DNA of 64,000 bases from Picochlorum sp. 'celeri' (Eukaryota > Chlorophyta > Trebouxiophyceae): contig JAACMV010000008.1 of the NCBI GenBank assembly GCA_010909725.1, positions 434,001-498,000 on the forward strand, in the 5' to 3' direction. The notes below the pieces were generated by a model. The model ran no database searches. It saw only the letters and a list, made by a program, of their open reading frames with translations, and was not told the origin of the DNA. The position numbers and the translations under genes are program-made. Shown here one piece after another: positions 36,733 through 47,753 of the stretch. The stretch's first letter is position 1. Each line of letters opens with the position of its first letter.

Positions 36733-39700
36733 TTATCGGTTTCTCCTTTTGACTTTGACCCTTCTTCTGCCCTCTGATTGAGAATTTCCAGATGATCCCA
36801 CACTGAATCCCCCAGCAGTAGGAGCGCTGCCCCCAAAAGGATTGTCGCCGTTTGGAATCATTTGACTTGGTCCGGATGGTGGAGCAAATGGCCTTGGTGC
36901 AGTAAAGCCCTCACCGAATCCTGTGGCCTGTTGTGGGGCTCCAAATTGGGCTGCACCCTGCCCAAAAGCACCAAAAGCACCTGCTCCGGGTCCTGCATTC
37001 GATTGCTGAGCAGCAGGAGCGCCAAATGCTGCTGCTGAGCTATTTGCACCAAATGGAGCATTGCTAGCTTGTGGAGCACCAAAGCCCCCGGAGTTGCCAA
37101 AACCTCCAGTGTTGCCAAAACCTCCAGAGCTGCCGAAACCTCCAGTGTTGCCAAAACCTCCAGAGCTGCCAAAGCCCCCTGTGTTGCCGAAGCCCCCTGT
37201 GTTGCCGAAGCCCCCAGAGCTGCCAAACCCTCCTGCGTTACCAAATCCACCGCTTGTTTGCTGCGAGCTGTCCATGGTCATTGCAGCTCCAGTGGAGCCT
37301 CCAAATGCTGTGCCAGTACTGGGCTGGTTGGGATTTGTTGGTCCTCCAAAAGAGAATCCAGTCGTAGCTGCTTCAGATTGAGGGTTTTGTCCCTTGGCTA
37401 CAGAGGCGTCTGCAGCCTGAGAAGCTGCTGACCCAAACATAGCTTGGCCAGATGAGGGTTGGGTGACAGTTGCTCCGAAAGCAAATGGAGCTGCTGAGGG
37501 AGCACTGTTAGCAGATCCAAAGGTGAATTTACTTGGCGAGGAGAAGCCTTGGCCTCCAGTAGGTGCTTCCTCCGGTTTCTTGTCATTTGATGCTCCAAAG
37601 GCAAACTTGTTGGTCTCACCTGCTGATTTGCCAAATTGAAAGGTGGGTGCAGGAACAACCCCTGTATCGACCGGTTCCCCTTGTTTAAGCGAAGGGGCGC
37701 CACTTGGGGCTACACCAACAACATCACCAGAAGGCTTTGCTTCCTCCACTTTAGGGGCACCAAACGTGAAGGCAGGCGTAGGAGGCTTTGCAGCCTGCTC
37801 TCCGTCTGCTTTCTTGGTCTCTTCTTCTACAGCAGCAGTCACCTTGGCTGCAGTTGCAGCATTCTTCTGCAAAAAGTCAGAGCCCCAGCCACTCGCTGGT
37901 GCCGTGGTCCCTGCAGTGCCGGCATCACCAGAAGGCTTTGCTTCCTCCACTTTAGGGGCACCAAACGAGAAGGCAGGCGTAGGAGGCTTTGCAGCCTGCT
38001 CTCCGTCTGCTTTCTTGGTCTCTTCTTCTACAGCAGCAGTCACCTTGGCTGCAGTTGCAGCATTCTTCTGCAAAAAGTCAGAGCCCCAACCACTCGCTGG
38101 TGCCGTGGTCCCTGCAGTGCCGGCATCACCAGAAGGCTTTGCTTCCTCCACTTTAGGGGCACCAAACGAGAAGGCAGGGGTAGGTGGCTTTGCAGCCTGC
38201 TCTCCGTCTGCTTTCTTGGTCTCTTCTTCTACAGCAGCAGTCACCTTGGCTGCAGTTGCAGCATTCTTCTGCAAAAAGTCAGAGCCCCAACCACTCGCTG
38301 GTGCCGTGGTCCCTGCAGTGCCGGCATCACCAGAAGGCTTTGCTTCCTCCACTTTAGGGGCACCAAACGAGAAGGCAGGGGTAGGTGGCTTTGCAGCCTG
38401 CTCTCCGTCTGCTTTCTTGGTCTCTTCTTCTACAGCAGCAGTCACCTTGGCTGCAGTTGCAGCATTCTTCTGCAAAAAGTCAGAGCCCCAGCCACTCGCT
38501 GGTGCCGTGGTCCCTGCAGTACTGGCATCACCAGAAGGCTTTGCTTCCTCCACTTTAGGGGCACCAAACGTGAAGGCAGGGGTAGGTGGCTTTGCAGCCT
38601 GTACTCCATCTGCTTTCTTGGTCTCTTCTTCTACAGCAGCAGTCACCTTGGCTGCAGTTGCAGCATTCTTCTGCAGAAAGTCAGAGCCCCAGCCACTCGC
38701 TGGTGCCGTGGTCCCTGCAGTACCGGCATCACCAGAAGGCTTTGCTTCCTCCACTTTAGGAGTACCAAACGTGAAGACAGGAGTGGATGGCTTCCCTACA
38801 TCTGGAGTCTGTGTTTTAGTGAACGAAGATCCAAACGCACCAGGCTTCACGGAAGGGGCGCTAGCCTCAGTGCCTGGTGTAGGCGCACTGAAATCAAACA
38901 AGGGTTTCGGCTCTGGTTTAAGAGAGGCCTTTTCCGATCCGTCGCCACCTTTTGCCTGCAAAAGCGCGTCACATCGATAGTGAGTAGATTCAGTAATAAA
39001 GTAAATTGTGAAAGGCTGTTCACAGAAACATACCTTGACTCTGTCCTGTCCAAATTTGAATTGCGATCTATCAGTTGAGGATGGCAGTACATCCTTGACT
39101 ACCTCTGATACCTTCTCCCTCAATACACTTTTTTGCTTGCCAAACGTATATACGTCTGATGCACCTTCATCTACCTTGGATGATGCATTGAATAATGGAT
39201 TATTTGATGTTGTGTTGATGTTTGCTTGGCCAAAACCATATGATGCAACAGGTACCTCCTTCACAGGAGCCTTCTCCATTGAAGGCACAGTCGAGCCTTC
39301 TCCTCCAAATGTGACCTTACCTATATCCCCTACTTTCCGCTTCACTTTCTTCCTCTGTACCTCTTCCTTGCCAGATGGTGGACTCGATCTTCCCAATGGA
39401 GACTGTTTGACCTCCGGAGTTTTCTTTGCCTGTTGCCCAAAATCTGCAGGCTTTGATGTGTCCTTTTCAATCGTCGAAGGCTTCTCTGCGTCTAGTTGAG
39501 GCATCAATCCACCGAGGGATGAACCAGGAGGTGGAGATGGTGCAACACCCATTGTATATTTCTGGGCATCAACAGGTGACACAGATTCCCTCGATTTACG
39601 TATAGTTTCTTCCATAGAATCAAGTGTTTCTAAAATTCTCCTAGCAGTTTCTGAGGTGGGTTTTGGTGATTCACTATCTGACACTCTCTTTGCTGGAACA

Positions 39701-41013
39701 CCTGGCGTCAGTGCTGACGGAGTTGTTTGACTATCCACACGCCTCTTGTAATGTGACATATGCTGGTATGGAGTCCTCCCTGCCCTCCAGCTTCTTTTTC
39801 CAGCAGTAGAAGGGTCTTCATTTGGTTTAAACCTCCGCCGCCGTTGCACATCCAGCACACTCACACTTCCATCATCATAACTAGGTGTCATTCCATGGAC
39901 ATCGTCAGCCCTTCGCTTCCGCGACTCTGGTGCAAACCGTGTGCTACTTCCAACCTGAAACCGCCTTGCTGCTGAATTCGGTATGACTGGAGTAGACCTG
40001 AGCGGGGTCCATGCCAATGGCGACTCCTTTGCCACAGAGGATTCCTTCACCATGGAACCTCGCATGGCACCGAATACCATTGGTTTCTGACGCTCATTTT
40101 TTTCTGCAGGCGTACTCTTTTGCAACTGACTCTGGGTAGCATGAAATGTAAATTCCTTCTTCACTTGACTAGGAGGCAATGGCGGGATCCCATTGCCAAA
40201 CAACTGTTTCCCTTGCCCACGCCCAGCCAAGCGGCTTACTCCCGGTGTTCCATTCATATCAACTAATCCCTTCTTCTGCGTAAGACGGCTACTCATAGGA
40301 GTTGAAGACGTGTCGCCTTTCATTGCCTTTTGCCTAGATTTTGGCGATGGAAATCTCAGCGGAGTACCCCCTCTCGCAAGAGGCCCTTCCTTCAACATAC
40401 CCAGCACGCCATCGTACGGAGTATTCCCAACATGAGGACTACTATTCTTCCCATCCTCCCTATCTAGCTGTTGAACCACAGGTGTTTTCGCATCCTCACC
40501 CATCTCTCCTTGTGCCCCTGGCGTTTTCTTCTCCTCCTCCTCCTCCTCCAACACCACCACCGCAGCAGCTTCCTCTTCTTCATGCTCTTCGTTATCATAA
40601 ACATTCATAGCATCGTCTTCATCATCCCCAGCGCCCTGATCCACCGCCTGCTGTGAATCATGGCTCTGCCCCAACTTCCCGCCAACAATGCTCCACGCAG
40701 CCCGCAGAGGCGTCGTCGCAACAGCCAGCATACTCCCCAAAAATCCACTCGATTCACTCATTCGTCTACCCACACCTGCTCCGTCCCGCGTCGTCTGACC
40801 TGCCATGTTCCTTTGCACCCCATCCATTCCCCGCCGACGCCCACCGTACGGGGCTCCCTCCGCCCGTGCTTTAATTGCATCCAATTTATTCCGCCTCTCC
40901 TCATCCATGCCGACCACGCGAGGCGCCTTCCCGTCCTCCATGGTATTCAAGTGTCTCCTTTCTTCCCCAGGCAGTCCTTCCTCCTCTTCCTGCTCACGCA
41001 CAGATATTCTCAT
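36733..41013 (-). CDS. FG-repeat nucleoporin, probably nuclear-basket type (Nup1/Nup136/Nup153-like)
   Basis: The minus-strand frame encodes about 1,400 residues with one 78-bp intron at 38956-39033. From the N-terminus the protein has a charged region with Arg and acidic runs, and a Ser/Pro-rich middle with F-G and K-F-G motifs. Next come five nearly identical 67-residue repeats, each with a single FGAPKVEEAKP segment. After these come FG-rich segments, a GGFGxx hexapeptide block and a basic tail ending KVKRRNR. FG repeats form the permeability barrier of the nuclear pore. The N-terminal region with an amphipathic stretch and the basic tail resemble basket nucleoporins, but FG proteins diverge fast, so the exact orthologue is unsure. 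The first in-frame ATG is at 41013. Another at 40941 is a good alternative. The splice sites are plausible, and the intron has no stop. Confidence 0.75.
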   Translation of the reverse strand: MRISVREQEEEEGLPGEERRHLNTMEDGKAPRVVGMDEERRNKLDAIKARAEGAPYGGRRRGMDGVQRNMAGQTTRDGAGVGRRMSESSGFLGSMLAVATTPLRAAWSIVGGKLGQSHDSQQAVDQGAGDDEDDAMNVYDNEEHEEEEAAAVVVLEEEEEEKKTPGAQGEMGEDAKTPVVQQLDREDGKNSSPHVGNTPYDGVLGMLKEGPLARGGTPLRFPSPKSRQKAMKGDTSSTPMSSRLTQKKGLVDMNGTPGVSRLAGRGQGKQLFGNGIPPLPPSQVKKEFTFHATQSQLQKSTPAEKNERQKPMVFGAMRGSMVKESSVAKESPLAWTPLRSTPVIPNSAARRFQVGSSTRFAPESRKRRADDVHGMTPSYDDGSVSVLDVQRRRRFKPNEDPSTAGKRSWRAGRTPYQHMSHYKRRVDSQTTPSALTPGVPAKRVSDSESPKPTSETARRILETLDSMEETIRKSRESVSPVDAQKYTMGVAPSPPPGSSLGGLMPQLDAEKPSTIEKDTSKPADFGQQAKKTPEVKQSPLGRSSPPSGKEEVQRKKVKRKVGDIGKVTFGGEGSTVPSMEKAPVKEVPVASYGFGQANINTTSNNPLFNASSKVDEGASDVYTFGKQKSVLREKVSEVVKDVLPSSTDRSQFKFGQDRVKVCFCEQPFTIYFITESTHYRCDALLQAKGGDGSEKASLKPEPKPLFDFSAPTPGTEASAPSVKPGAFGSSFTKTQTPDVGKPSTPVFTFGTPKVEEAKPSGDAGTAGTTAPASGWGSDFLQKNAATAAKVTAAVEEETKKADGVQAAKPPTPAFTFGAPKVEEAKPSGDASTAGTTAPASGWGSDFLQKNAATAAKVTAAVEEETKKADGEQAAKPPTPAFSFGAPKVEEAKPSGDAGTAGTTAPASGWGSDFLQKNAATAAKVTAAVEEETKKADGEQAAKPPTPAFSFGAPKVEEAKPSGDAGTAGTTAPASGWGSDFLQKNAATAAKVTAAVEEETKKADGEQAAKPPTPAFSFGAPKVEEAKPSGDAGTAGTTAPASGWGSDFLQKNAATAAKVTAAVEEETKKADGEQAAKPPTPAFTFGAPKVEEAKPSGDVVGVAPSGAPSLKQGEPVDTGVVPAPTFQFGKSAGETNKFAFGASNDKKPEEAPTGGQGFSSPSKFTFGSANSAPSAAPFAFGATVTQPSSGQAMFGSAASQAADASVAKGQNPQSEAATTGFSFGGPTNPNQPSTGTAFGGSTGAAMTMDSSQQTSGGFGNAGGFGSSGGFGNTGGFGNTGGFGSSGGFGNTGGFGSSGGFGNTGGFGNSGGFGAPQASNAPFGANSSAAAFGAPAAQQSNAGPGAGAFGAFGQGAAQFGAPQQATGFGEGFTAPRPFAPPSGPSQMIPNGDNPFGGSAPTAGGFSVGSSGNSQSEGRRRVKVKRRNR
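37085..37240 (-). repeat. 18-bp tandem repeat encoding GGFGxx hexapeptides
   Basis: About nine units of an 18-bp repeat encode Gly-Gly-Phe-Gly-[Asn/Ser]-[Thr/Ser/Ala] inside the nucleoporin gene. Units differ at a few bases. This is a dense GFG cohesive block typical of FG nucleoporins. Confidence 0.85.
37723..38727 (-). repeat. Five tandem copies of a 201-bp repeat within the nucleoporin gene
   Basis: The motif ATCACCAGAAGGCTTTGC recurs at 37723, 37924, 38125, 38326, 38527 and 38728, a constant spacing of 201 bp (67 codons). Internal copies differ by only a few bases, while the outer ones are slightly more diverged. That pattern points to recent expansion by unequal crossing-over. Because 201 is a multiple of three, all six frames stay open or closed together, which creates long false antisense frames. 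Confidence 0.93.
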
Positions 41014-41352
41014 CCTCTGAGCGTATAGTATACATATGAAATACACGGCTCAACAGCCGTTGTGAGACACTCTACCCATCACGGACGCAGTCGACAGTGC
41101 TGAAACAGACATGGGCATTCCCACACAAGCACCCATTCGATGGGAGAATGACGACTGTCCCATCCAAGCCTGCCTACAATGGGACCAAAGAACTCCACAG
41201 CCAACGCAAGATAGCGGATAAAGACGATATATAAACATCCACCCACGCCAACAGATTCACGAGTAATTCTCACTTTTCATTGATAAAGTGAATAGTACAT
41301 ACAAAACAAGAACGAAGTACAACTGCATTGTACACGTTGCTAGACGATTGCA
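41014..41352. other. Divergent promoter region between nucleoporin and ClpC genes
   Basis: About 340 bp lie between the two starts. No coding potential is seen. Small frames here do not resemble known proteins. Confidence 0.45.
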
Positions 41353-44312
41353 ATGCACGGCGTGCGAACAGTGGTCGTCGGAGGCCAGGCTTGGTCTCAA
41401 CAGCAGAGGCAAACAAAGGCCACAAGGTCTTCCTCTTCAAACAGTAAACAATATGTGCTGACAACGTATGCTGGTTTTGTGTCTCGTGGGGGTCAGGCTC
41501 TGATGGCTCTCGGGAAGCAGCAGCAGAGGGCATCAGCAGTGCTTTCTGGCCGCAGAGGTAGTAGAAGGGCAGGAGCAAGCAACGGAAGACGTGTCATGGG
41601 AACCAAGATGATGTTTGAGAGGTTTACTGAGAAGGCTATCAAGGTAGTGATGCTTGCCCAGGAAGAGGCCAGAAGACTGGGTCATAACTTTGTGGGCACG
41701 GAACAGATTCTTCTCGGACTTATTGGGGAGTCTACAGGTATGTTGAGTTAAGGAATTCGTGGTGGGAGTGCGGATTCTGCCGAGACTGTGTTTGACCTAT
41801 TCTTGTTGGAGGATTCGTCTTGGACATATGCGTGGTGGGAATGCGTAGTAGACATGTTCCCATTGGTTGTGGGTGTTGACCGGGGATGGTGGCCTGGAAG
41901 AGACTGATGCGTTGTATGTGGTGTGCAGGTATTGCTGCCAAGGTGTTGAAGTCCATGGGGGTGACTCTGAAGGATGCGCGTGTGGAAGTAGAGAAGGTGA
42001 TTGGAAGAGGAAGCGGATTTGTTGCCGTGGAGATTCCTTTTACACCTCGTGCCAAGCGTGTGTTGGAGCTGTCGTTGGAGGAGGCCCGTCAGTTGGGACA
42101 CAACTACATTGGTACCGAGCATATTCTGTTGGGATTGCTCCGTGAGGGTGAGGGAGTGGCGAGTAGAGTGTTGGAGACGCTCGGGGCCGACCCACAGAAG
42201 ATTAGGACTCAGGTGATTCGCATGGTTGGAGAGTCTCAGGACCCAGTTGGTGCTGCTGCTGGAGGAGGAACTTCTGGATCGAACAAGACACCTACATTGG
42301 AGGAGTATGGAACAAACCTTACCAAGAGAGCCGAGGAGGGAAGCTTGGATCCAGTGGTGGGGCGAGCAGAGCAGATTGAGCGTGTGACTCAGATTCTTGG
42401 CCGTCGTACCAAGAACAACCCATGCTTGATCGGTGAGCCTGGAGTCGGAAAAACTGCTGTTGCCGAAGGACTTGCTCAGCGCATCGCAAGTGGGGATGTG
42501 CCAGAGACTATCGAAGGCAAGCAGGTGGTCACATTGGATATGGGTCTGCTTGTAGCAGGAACCAAGTACAGAGGAGAGTTTGAGGAAAGATTGAAGAAAT
42601 TGATGGATGAGATCAAGCAGAATGATGATATTATTCTTATGATTGATGAGGTTCACACTCTCATTGGAGCGGGAGCGGCTGAAGGAGCTATTGATGCCGC
42701 CAATATTCTCAAGCCAGCTCTGGCCAGAGGTGAGCTGCAGTGCATTGGAGCCACCACATTGGATGAGTATCGCAAGCATATTGAGAAGGATCCTGCTCTT
42801 GAGCGTCGTTTCCAGCCAGTTGTTGTTCCAGAACCAACAGTGGATGAGACCTTCCAGATTATGTTGGGACTCAGAGAGCGCTATGAGACCCACCACAAGC
42901 TCCGTTACACTGATGAAGCCCTCATGGCTGCAGCCAAGTACTCCTCTCAGTACATCTCTGACCGTTTCTTGCCAGATAAGGCTATTGATTTGATGGATGA
43001 GGCTGGATCGAGGGTTAGACTCAGACATGCTCAGCTCCCAGAGGAAGCCAGAGAGTTGGACAAGGAGCTCAGAGCGTTGCTCAAGGAGAAGGACTCTGCT
43101 GTTCGTGCCCAGGACTTTGAAAAGGCTGGATCTCTTCGCGACAGGGAGATGGAATTGAAGGCCCAGATTCAAGCTATCATGTCCTCTGCCAAGGACTCTG
43201 CCAAGGCTGAACTCGAGAGCGGAGAGGCTGGAGGACCTGTGGTCGATGAGGCAGATATTGCAAACATTGTTGCCCAATGGACTGGTATTCCAATCGAGAA
43301 GGTCTCTTCTGATGAGACTGAGCGTTTAGTGAAGATGGAAGAGGTGCTCCATGGCCGTGTTATTGGACAGGAAGAAGCTGTCACAGCCATCTCTAGAGCC
43401 ATTCGTAGAGCACGTGTTGGTTTGAAGAATCCAAACCGTCCAATCGCATCCTTCATCTTCTCTGGACCAACAGGAGTTGGAAAGTCCGAATTGGCCAAGA
43501 CATTAGCATCATACTACTTCGGATCCGAGGAAGCCATGGTTCGCCTCGATATGTCTGAATTCATGGAGCGCCACACTGTGTCCAAGTTGATTGGTTCCCC
43601 ACCAGGATATGTTGGATACAACGAAGGAGGACAGCTCACAGAAGCTGTTCGCAGACGTCCATACACAGTTGTCTTGTTTGATGAGATCGAGAAGGCTCAT
43701 CCGGATGTCTTCAACATGATGCTTCAAATTCTTGAGGATGGAAGATTGACAGACTCCAAGGGCCGCGTGGTTGACTTTAAAAACACCCTCATCATCCTGA
43801 CCTCTAATGTCGGTTCCTCCGTCATTGAAAAGGGAGGAGGAGGCATTGGTTTCCAGCTCGACGCCAACGAGGAGGACTCTTCCTACAACAGGATCAAGTC
43901 GCTGGTGAATGAAGAGCTCAAGCAGTACTTCAGACCAGAATTCCTCAATCGTCTTGATGAGATTATTGTCTTCCGCCAGCTCACCAAGCAAGAAGTCAAG
44001 GAGATTGCCGATATTATGCTCAAGGGCGTCTTTGAGCGTGCCGAAGAGAAGGGTATCCGCATCGAAGTCACCGAAAGATTCAAGGACCGCCTTGTAGACG
44101 AGGGTTACAACCCAGCCTATGGTGCCAGACCATTGCGCAGAGCAATCATGAGGTTGATGGAGGATAGCATGGCCGAGGGAATGTTGGCCGGCGACATTAA
44201 GGAAGGAGACTCCGTGATCATGGATGTCGACGCTGATGGACAAATCTCCGTCTTGAACGGAGACAAGAAGATCACCACTGCCATTGACACCATGCCAGCA
44301 GGAATCTCATAA
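41353..44312 (+). CDS. CLPC: Plastid stromal Hsp100 chaperone ClpC
   Basis: Two exons (41353-41737 and 41929-44312) with a 191-bp intron give 922 residues, the normal ClpC length. The first 80 or so residues are Ser/Gln/Arg-rich and act as a plastid transit peptide. Two Clp N-terminal repeats follow ([27 protein letters not shown] and its copy near [17 protein letters not shown]). The first ATPase domain has GEPGVGKT near residue 297. The UVR-like middle domain contains [12 protein letters not shown]. The second ATPase domain has GPTGVGKS near 640 and the ClpP-docking segment GGIGFQL. ClpC unfolds stromal proteins for the ClpP protease and serves as an import motor at the inner envelope. The junction restores G-IAAKVL in phase. 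Codon use is biased, as in LHCB, which suggests high expression. Confidence 0.95.
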
Positions 44313-44667
44313 ACGCCATGGCAGCCACTGCTCATTTCATGAATACATGTACAAACGTTTGTAGAGATAGATGCTGCTATGTATTATAGTTTCTGAGCTC
44401 TCTACAACATTTTTTTCATTACATACACCAACTGATGTAACACCCAAACCAAAGACACACGTTTTCTTCAAAATGCCGAATCAAGGAATCGTGTCGCGTG
44501 TATTCCTTGACCCAACCATTACTCCGGATAGGGTATATCCATTTTATTCTTGTTAAGATATAAACCAAGTATTATTATTCTTATTGCGAGTATAGTCAGA
44601 GCATTGAAGAAGATTGCCGGATAGCATTTGAAGAATCTCGAGACGACTACGGACACGTGCCCGAACC
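44313..44667. other. Intergenic between ClpC and DnaJ-type zinc-finger genes
   Basis: This 355-bp stretch holds the ClpC 3' flank, with a TGTAA motif near 44436, and the next promoter. No gene is seen. Confidence 0.45.
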
Positions 44668-45318
44668 ATGACTGGGTTTGGCCACAGTCAATGCACGCAG
44701 TTGGCAAAAACACAACCATATTATTACCATGGTCAATCTAGGATATCTTTACGGACCCGTCCGAGACAGAACAACGCCATTGTTGTTCCGAGAAGAAGGC
44801 GTCACGTTCACGTGACCCGAGCTGTTATTCAGTCCACAGCAGTCGCTGCTCGATTAGCACATAGATTTGCCATTCAGTATGCTTTGCCAGGGAGGTTACT
44901 CCTGACCTCGGCATCGAGGATGGCGGGACTGCGAGTTGCTGTCTTGGGCTTGTCTGTGTATGGGGCTTTGTTGACAACCTGGGCGATACTAGGCAACAAA
45001 TTCGGTTGGACAGACCGTGTCTCCCGTGCCATGGAAGATAGAAATAAAATAGAGGAGAAGATTCATGATTTGGAGTCTGGACAAGAGAAGGAGAGGATGC
45101 TCCGCTTGGTCTTGGCACATACAAAACAGGCACTGAGCAGCATTGACGATGACGATAGTGACATGTCGAGTGATGTGGGACAGGTTCTTGTATCAACAGA
45201 TGATACCAGAAAACCGTGCCCAATATGCGGAGGGACAGGGAAGATCAGTTACGAAGCAAAGTTTGTCCACAAGGATGATCCCTGCCCTCGATGTCTCGGC
45301 AGGGGTACTTTGGAATGA
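44668..45318 (+). CDS. DnaJ-type cysteine-rich zinc-finger protein, probably organellar
   Basis: A single exon encodes 216 residues from the first ATG. An inner ATG at 44917 would give 133. The first 80 residues are Arg/Gln-rich with almost no acidic residues, as in plastid or mitochondrial presequences. A single hydrophobic segment follows near residues 86-106, then an acidic helical stretch and a DDDDS cluster. The C-terminus has two C-x2-C-x-G-x-G units (CPICGGTG and CPRCLGRG), half of the four-unit DnaJ zinc domain. Plants have similar short proteins such as BSD2 and PSA2, which assist Rubisco or photosystem assembly. These have DnaJ zinc domains without a J domain. The transmembrane segment suggests thylakoid or envelope attachment. 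The precise orthologue is not recognised. Confidence 0.65.
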   Translation: MTGFGHSQCTQLAKTQPYYYHGQSRISLRTRPRQNNAIVVPRRRRHVHVTRAVIQSTAVAARLAHRFAIQYALPGRLLLTSASRMAGLRVAVLGLSVYGALLTTWAILGNKFGWTDRVSRAMEDRNKIEEKIHDLESGQEKERMLRLVLAHTKQALSSIDDDDSDMSSDVGQVLVSTDDTRKPCPICGGTGKISYEAKFVHKDDPCPRCLGRGTLE

Positions 45319-45399
45319 GGTGGGACCAGCATTGTTGTATTATTTATCGTATCATTCTTTCATGTAAGATTTGTTTCATTTCTGGAACAGCAGTAATCA

Positions 45400-47753
45400 A
45401 TGATCAGTACGAGAGTTGCAACAAGACGCGTATTTCGCCTCTGCTCGTACAAGTCCAGTGCTCAACTCTATACGTTTGCTACAAAGACACGTCCGTCGGT
45501 CCCAGGGGTACTTTGTAAAAGAATATTTGATTCACCCAAGAGTAGTCGTGTGGTAATATCCAGAGCTGCGAGTAGTAGTGTTCGATCTGAGGTCAATATG
45601 GACGCAAGCACAAATCCTTTGCTGACGGTACGATGTGTGCTCATTCTGGTTTCCTTTTGGATCAATAGTAACTATAGTAATACATGGTTGTGTAGACATC
45701 TCCATTTCCACTCTGGGATCAGGTGAAAGCGGAACATGTGGTTCCAGCCATTCGTCAACTCTTGGAGGAAACGAACAGCGCCATCGATTCTCTGGAGGAG
45801 AATGTTGAGCCAACATGGGCTGGTTTGGTGGAGCCTCTTGAGAAGATTGTGGATCGTATTGGGCGCGCGTGGGGTACTGTGAGTCACCTCAAGGCAGTCA
45901 AGGATACTGAGGCCCTGCGCAAAGCTGTGGAGGAGGTTCAGCCTGAAAAGGTCAAGGTGATGTTGCGATTGTCGCAGTCAAAGCCGATTTATGAGGCGTT
46001 CAAGTCTATCAAGGAGGGTGATCTCTGGAACAGTTTGACAGAGGCGCAGAAGAGGATTGTCGATGGGGAGTTGAGGGATTTTGTCTTGGGAGGTGTGGCC
46101 CTGGAAGGGGAGGCCAAGGAGAGGTTCAATGAGATCCAACAAGAGCTTAGTAAACTGAGCACTGATTTCAGTAATAATCTTCTTGATGCAACGAAAGCAT
46201 ATAAGAAATTGTTGACGGAGAAGAGCGAGGTGGAGGGCTTGCCGGATAGTGCGCTTGCATTGGCTGCTCAGCAGGCAAAGGGAGAAGGGCATGAGGATGC
46301 CACGCCAGAGAATGGACCATGGTTGTTCACCCTTGATTTCCCATCATTCTTCCCAGTGATGACTCATGCAGCGAATAGATCTCTTCGGGAAGAGATGTAC
46401 AAAGCAAACATCACAAGGGCTTCGTCAGGAGAGTCTGACAACACTCCCATCATCAACAAGATTCTGACCCTTCGTCAAGAGAAGGCCAAGATTCTTGGTT
46501 TCGATAATTTTGCCGAGGTATCCATGGCCTCCAAGATGGCTGATCTAGCATCGGCAGAGGAATTGCTGGAGAAACTCCGTGTGGCATCCTATGATGCAGC
46601 AGTCAAAGACTTGGATGATGTCAAGAAATTTGCTGCTGAACAGGGTTTCTCGGAGGAACTCGCCCTTTGGGATGTGACATATTGGGCAGAGAGACTGAAA
46701 GAGGCCAAGTATGCTATCAGTGATGAGGAGCTGCGCCCCTACTTTGCCCTTCCAAATGTCTTGGATGGTCTGTTCAAGCTTGCCAAGCACCTCTATGATG
46801 TGGACATTGTACCAGCAGATGGCAAGGTGCCAGTATGGGATAAGGACGTTCGATTCTTCGAGGTTCAGAAGAATGGAAAGGCAAAAGCATATTTCTACTT
46901 GGATCCATACTCACGACCAGCAGAGAAGAGGGGAGGCGCCTGGATGGATGAGGTCTGCAGTCAGTCAAAGCTCTTTGCAGAGGGAGAAGATGCTGTTCGT
47001 CTTCCAGTAGCTCACATGGTCTGCAATCAGACACCTCCTGTTGGTGATGATCCATCTCTCATGACATTTAGGGAAGTAGAAACCCTTTTCCATGAGTTTG
47101 GACACGCATCTCAGCACATGTTGACTGAGCAAGGTGAGGGACTGGTGGCAGGCATCCGTGGTGTCGAATGGGACGCTGTAGAGCTTCCTTCTCAATTCAT
47201 GGAAAACTTCTGCTATGATAGAGCAACATTGGACGGATTCGCCAAGCACTACCAAACAGGGGAGCCTCTCCCAGAAGATCTTTTCCAAAAGCTGCTCGCT
47301 GCCAGAACCTACAGATCTGGATCCATGACACTGCGACAGATCCACTTTGCCTGCACTGACTTGGAGCTGCATGCCCGTTTCACCGCAGGAGGAGACGAGA
47401 CCATCTTTGACAGAGAGAGAAAGGTGGCTGAGAGGACCACAGTCATGAAACCTCTCCCAGAGGATCGATTCCTCTGTGGCTTTGCCCACATCTTTGCAGG
47501 CGGATACAGTGCCGGCTATTACAGTTACAAATGGGCAGAGGTACTCTCCGCTGATGCATTTTCGGCCTTTGAAGAAGTGGGTCTCGAGAATGAGGACAAA
47601 GTGGCAGAGACTGGCCGCCGATTCAGGGATACTGTCCTTGCGCTTGGAGGTGGAAAAGCCCCTGGAGATGTCTTTAGAGAATTCAGAGGCAGAGACCCTT
47701 CAACAGAGCCACTCTTGAGACACAACAACCTGTTGCCAGCTGCTGCATCATAA
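45400..47753 (+). CDS. Oligopeptidase A-like M3 metallopeptidase (organellar)
   Basis: Two exons (45400-45627 and 45696-47753) with a 68-bp intron give 761 residues. The first exon encodes a targeting presequence rich in Arg, Ser and Thr, followed by NPLL. Exon 2 continues TSPFPLWDQVKAEHVVPAI, matching the E. coli oligopeptidase A start (NPLLTPFELPPF..PEHVVPA). This supports the junction. The zinc site is HEFGH near residue 542, with the downstream Glu expected in the M3 family (FMENFCYD region). The C-terminal part FAHIFAGGYSAGYYSYKWAEVLSADAF is also characteristic. In plants the corresponding enzyme degrades cleaved transit and presequences to small peptides in plastids and mitochondria. 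It starts 81 bp after the DnaJ-type gene. Confidence 0.92.

Noticed and set aside
37085..38727. CRISPR-like array
   Set aside because: The repeats are coding, in frame, without unique spacers, and lie in a eukaryotic nucleoporin gene.
37636..39078. Two long plus-strand frames (480 and 445 codons) through the nucleoporin repeats
   Set aside because: They are antisense to a well-supported FG-repeat frame. They stay open because the 201-bp unit is a multiple of three, and they resemble no protein family.
41748..43277. Minus-strand frame of 509 codons
   Set aside because: It is antisense to the ClpC coding sequence and reflects ClpC codon bias. Its Leu/Ser/His-rich composition matches no family.
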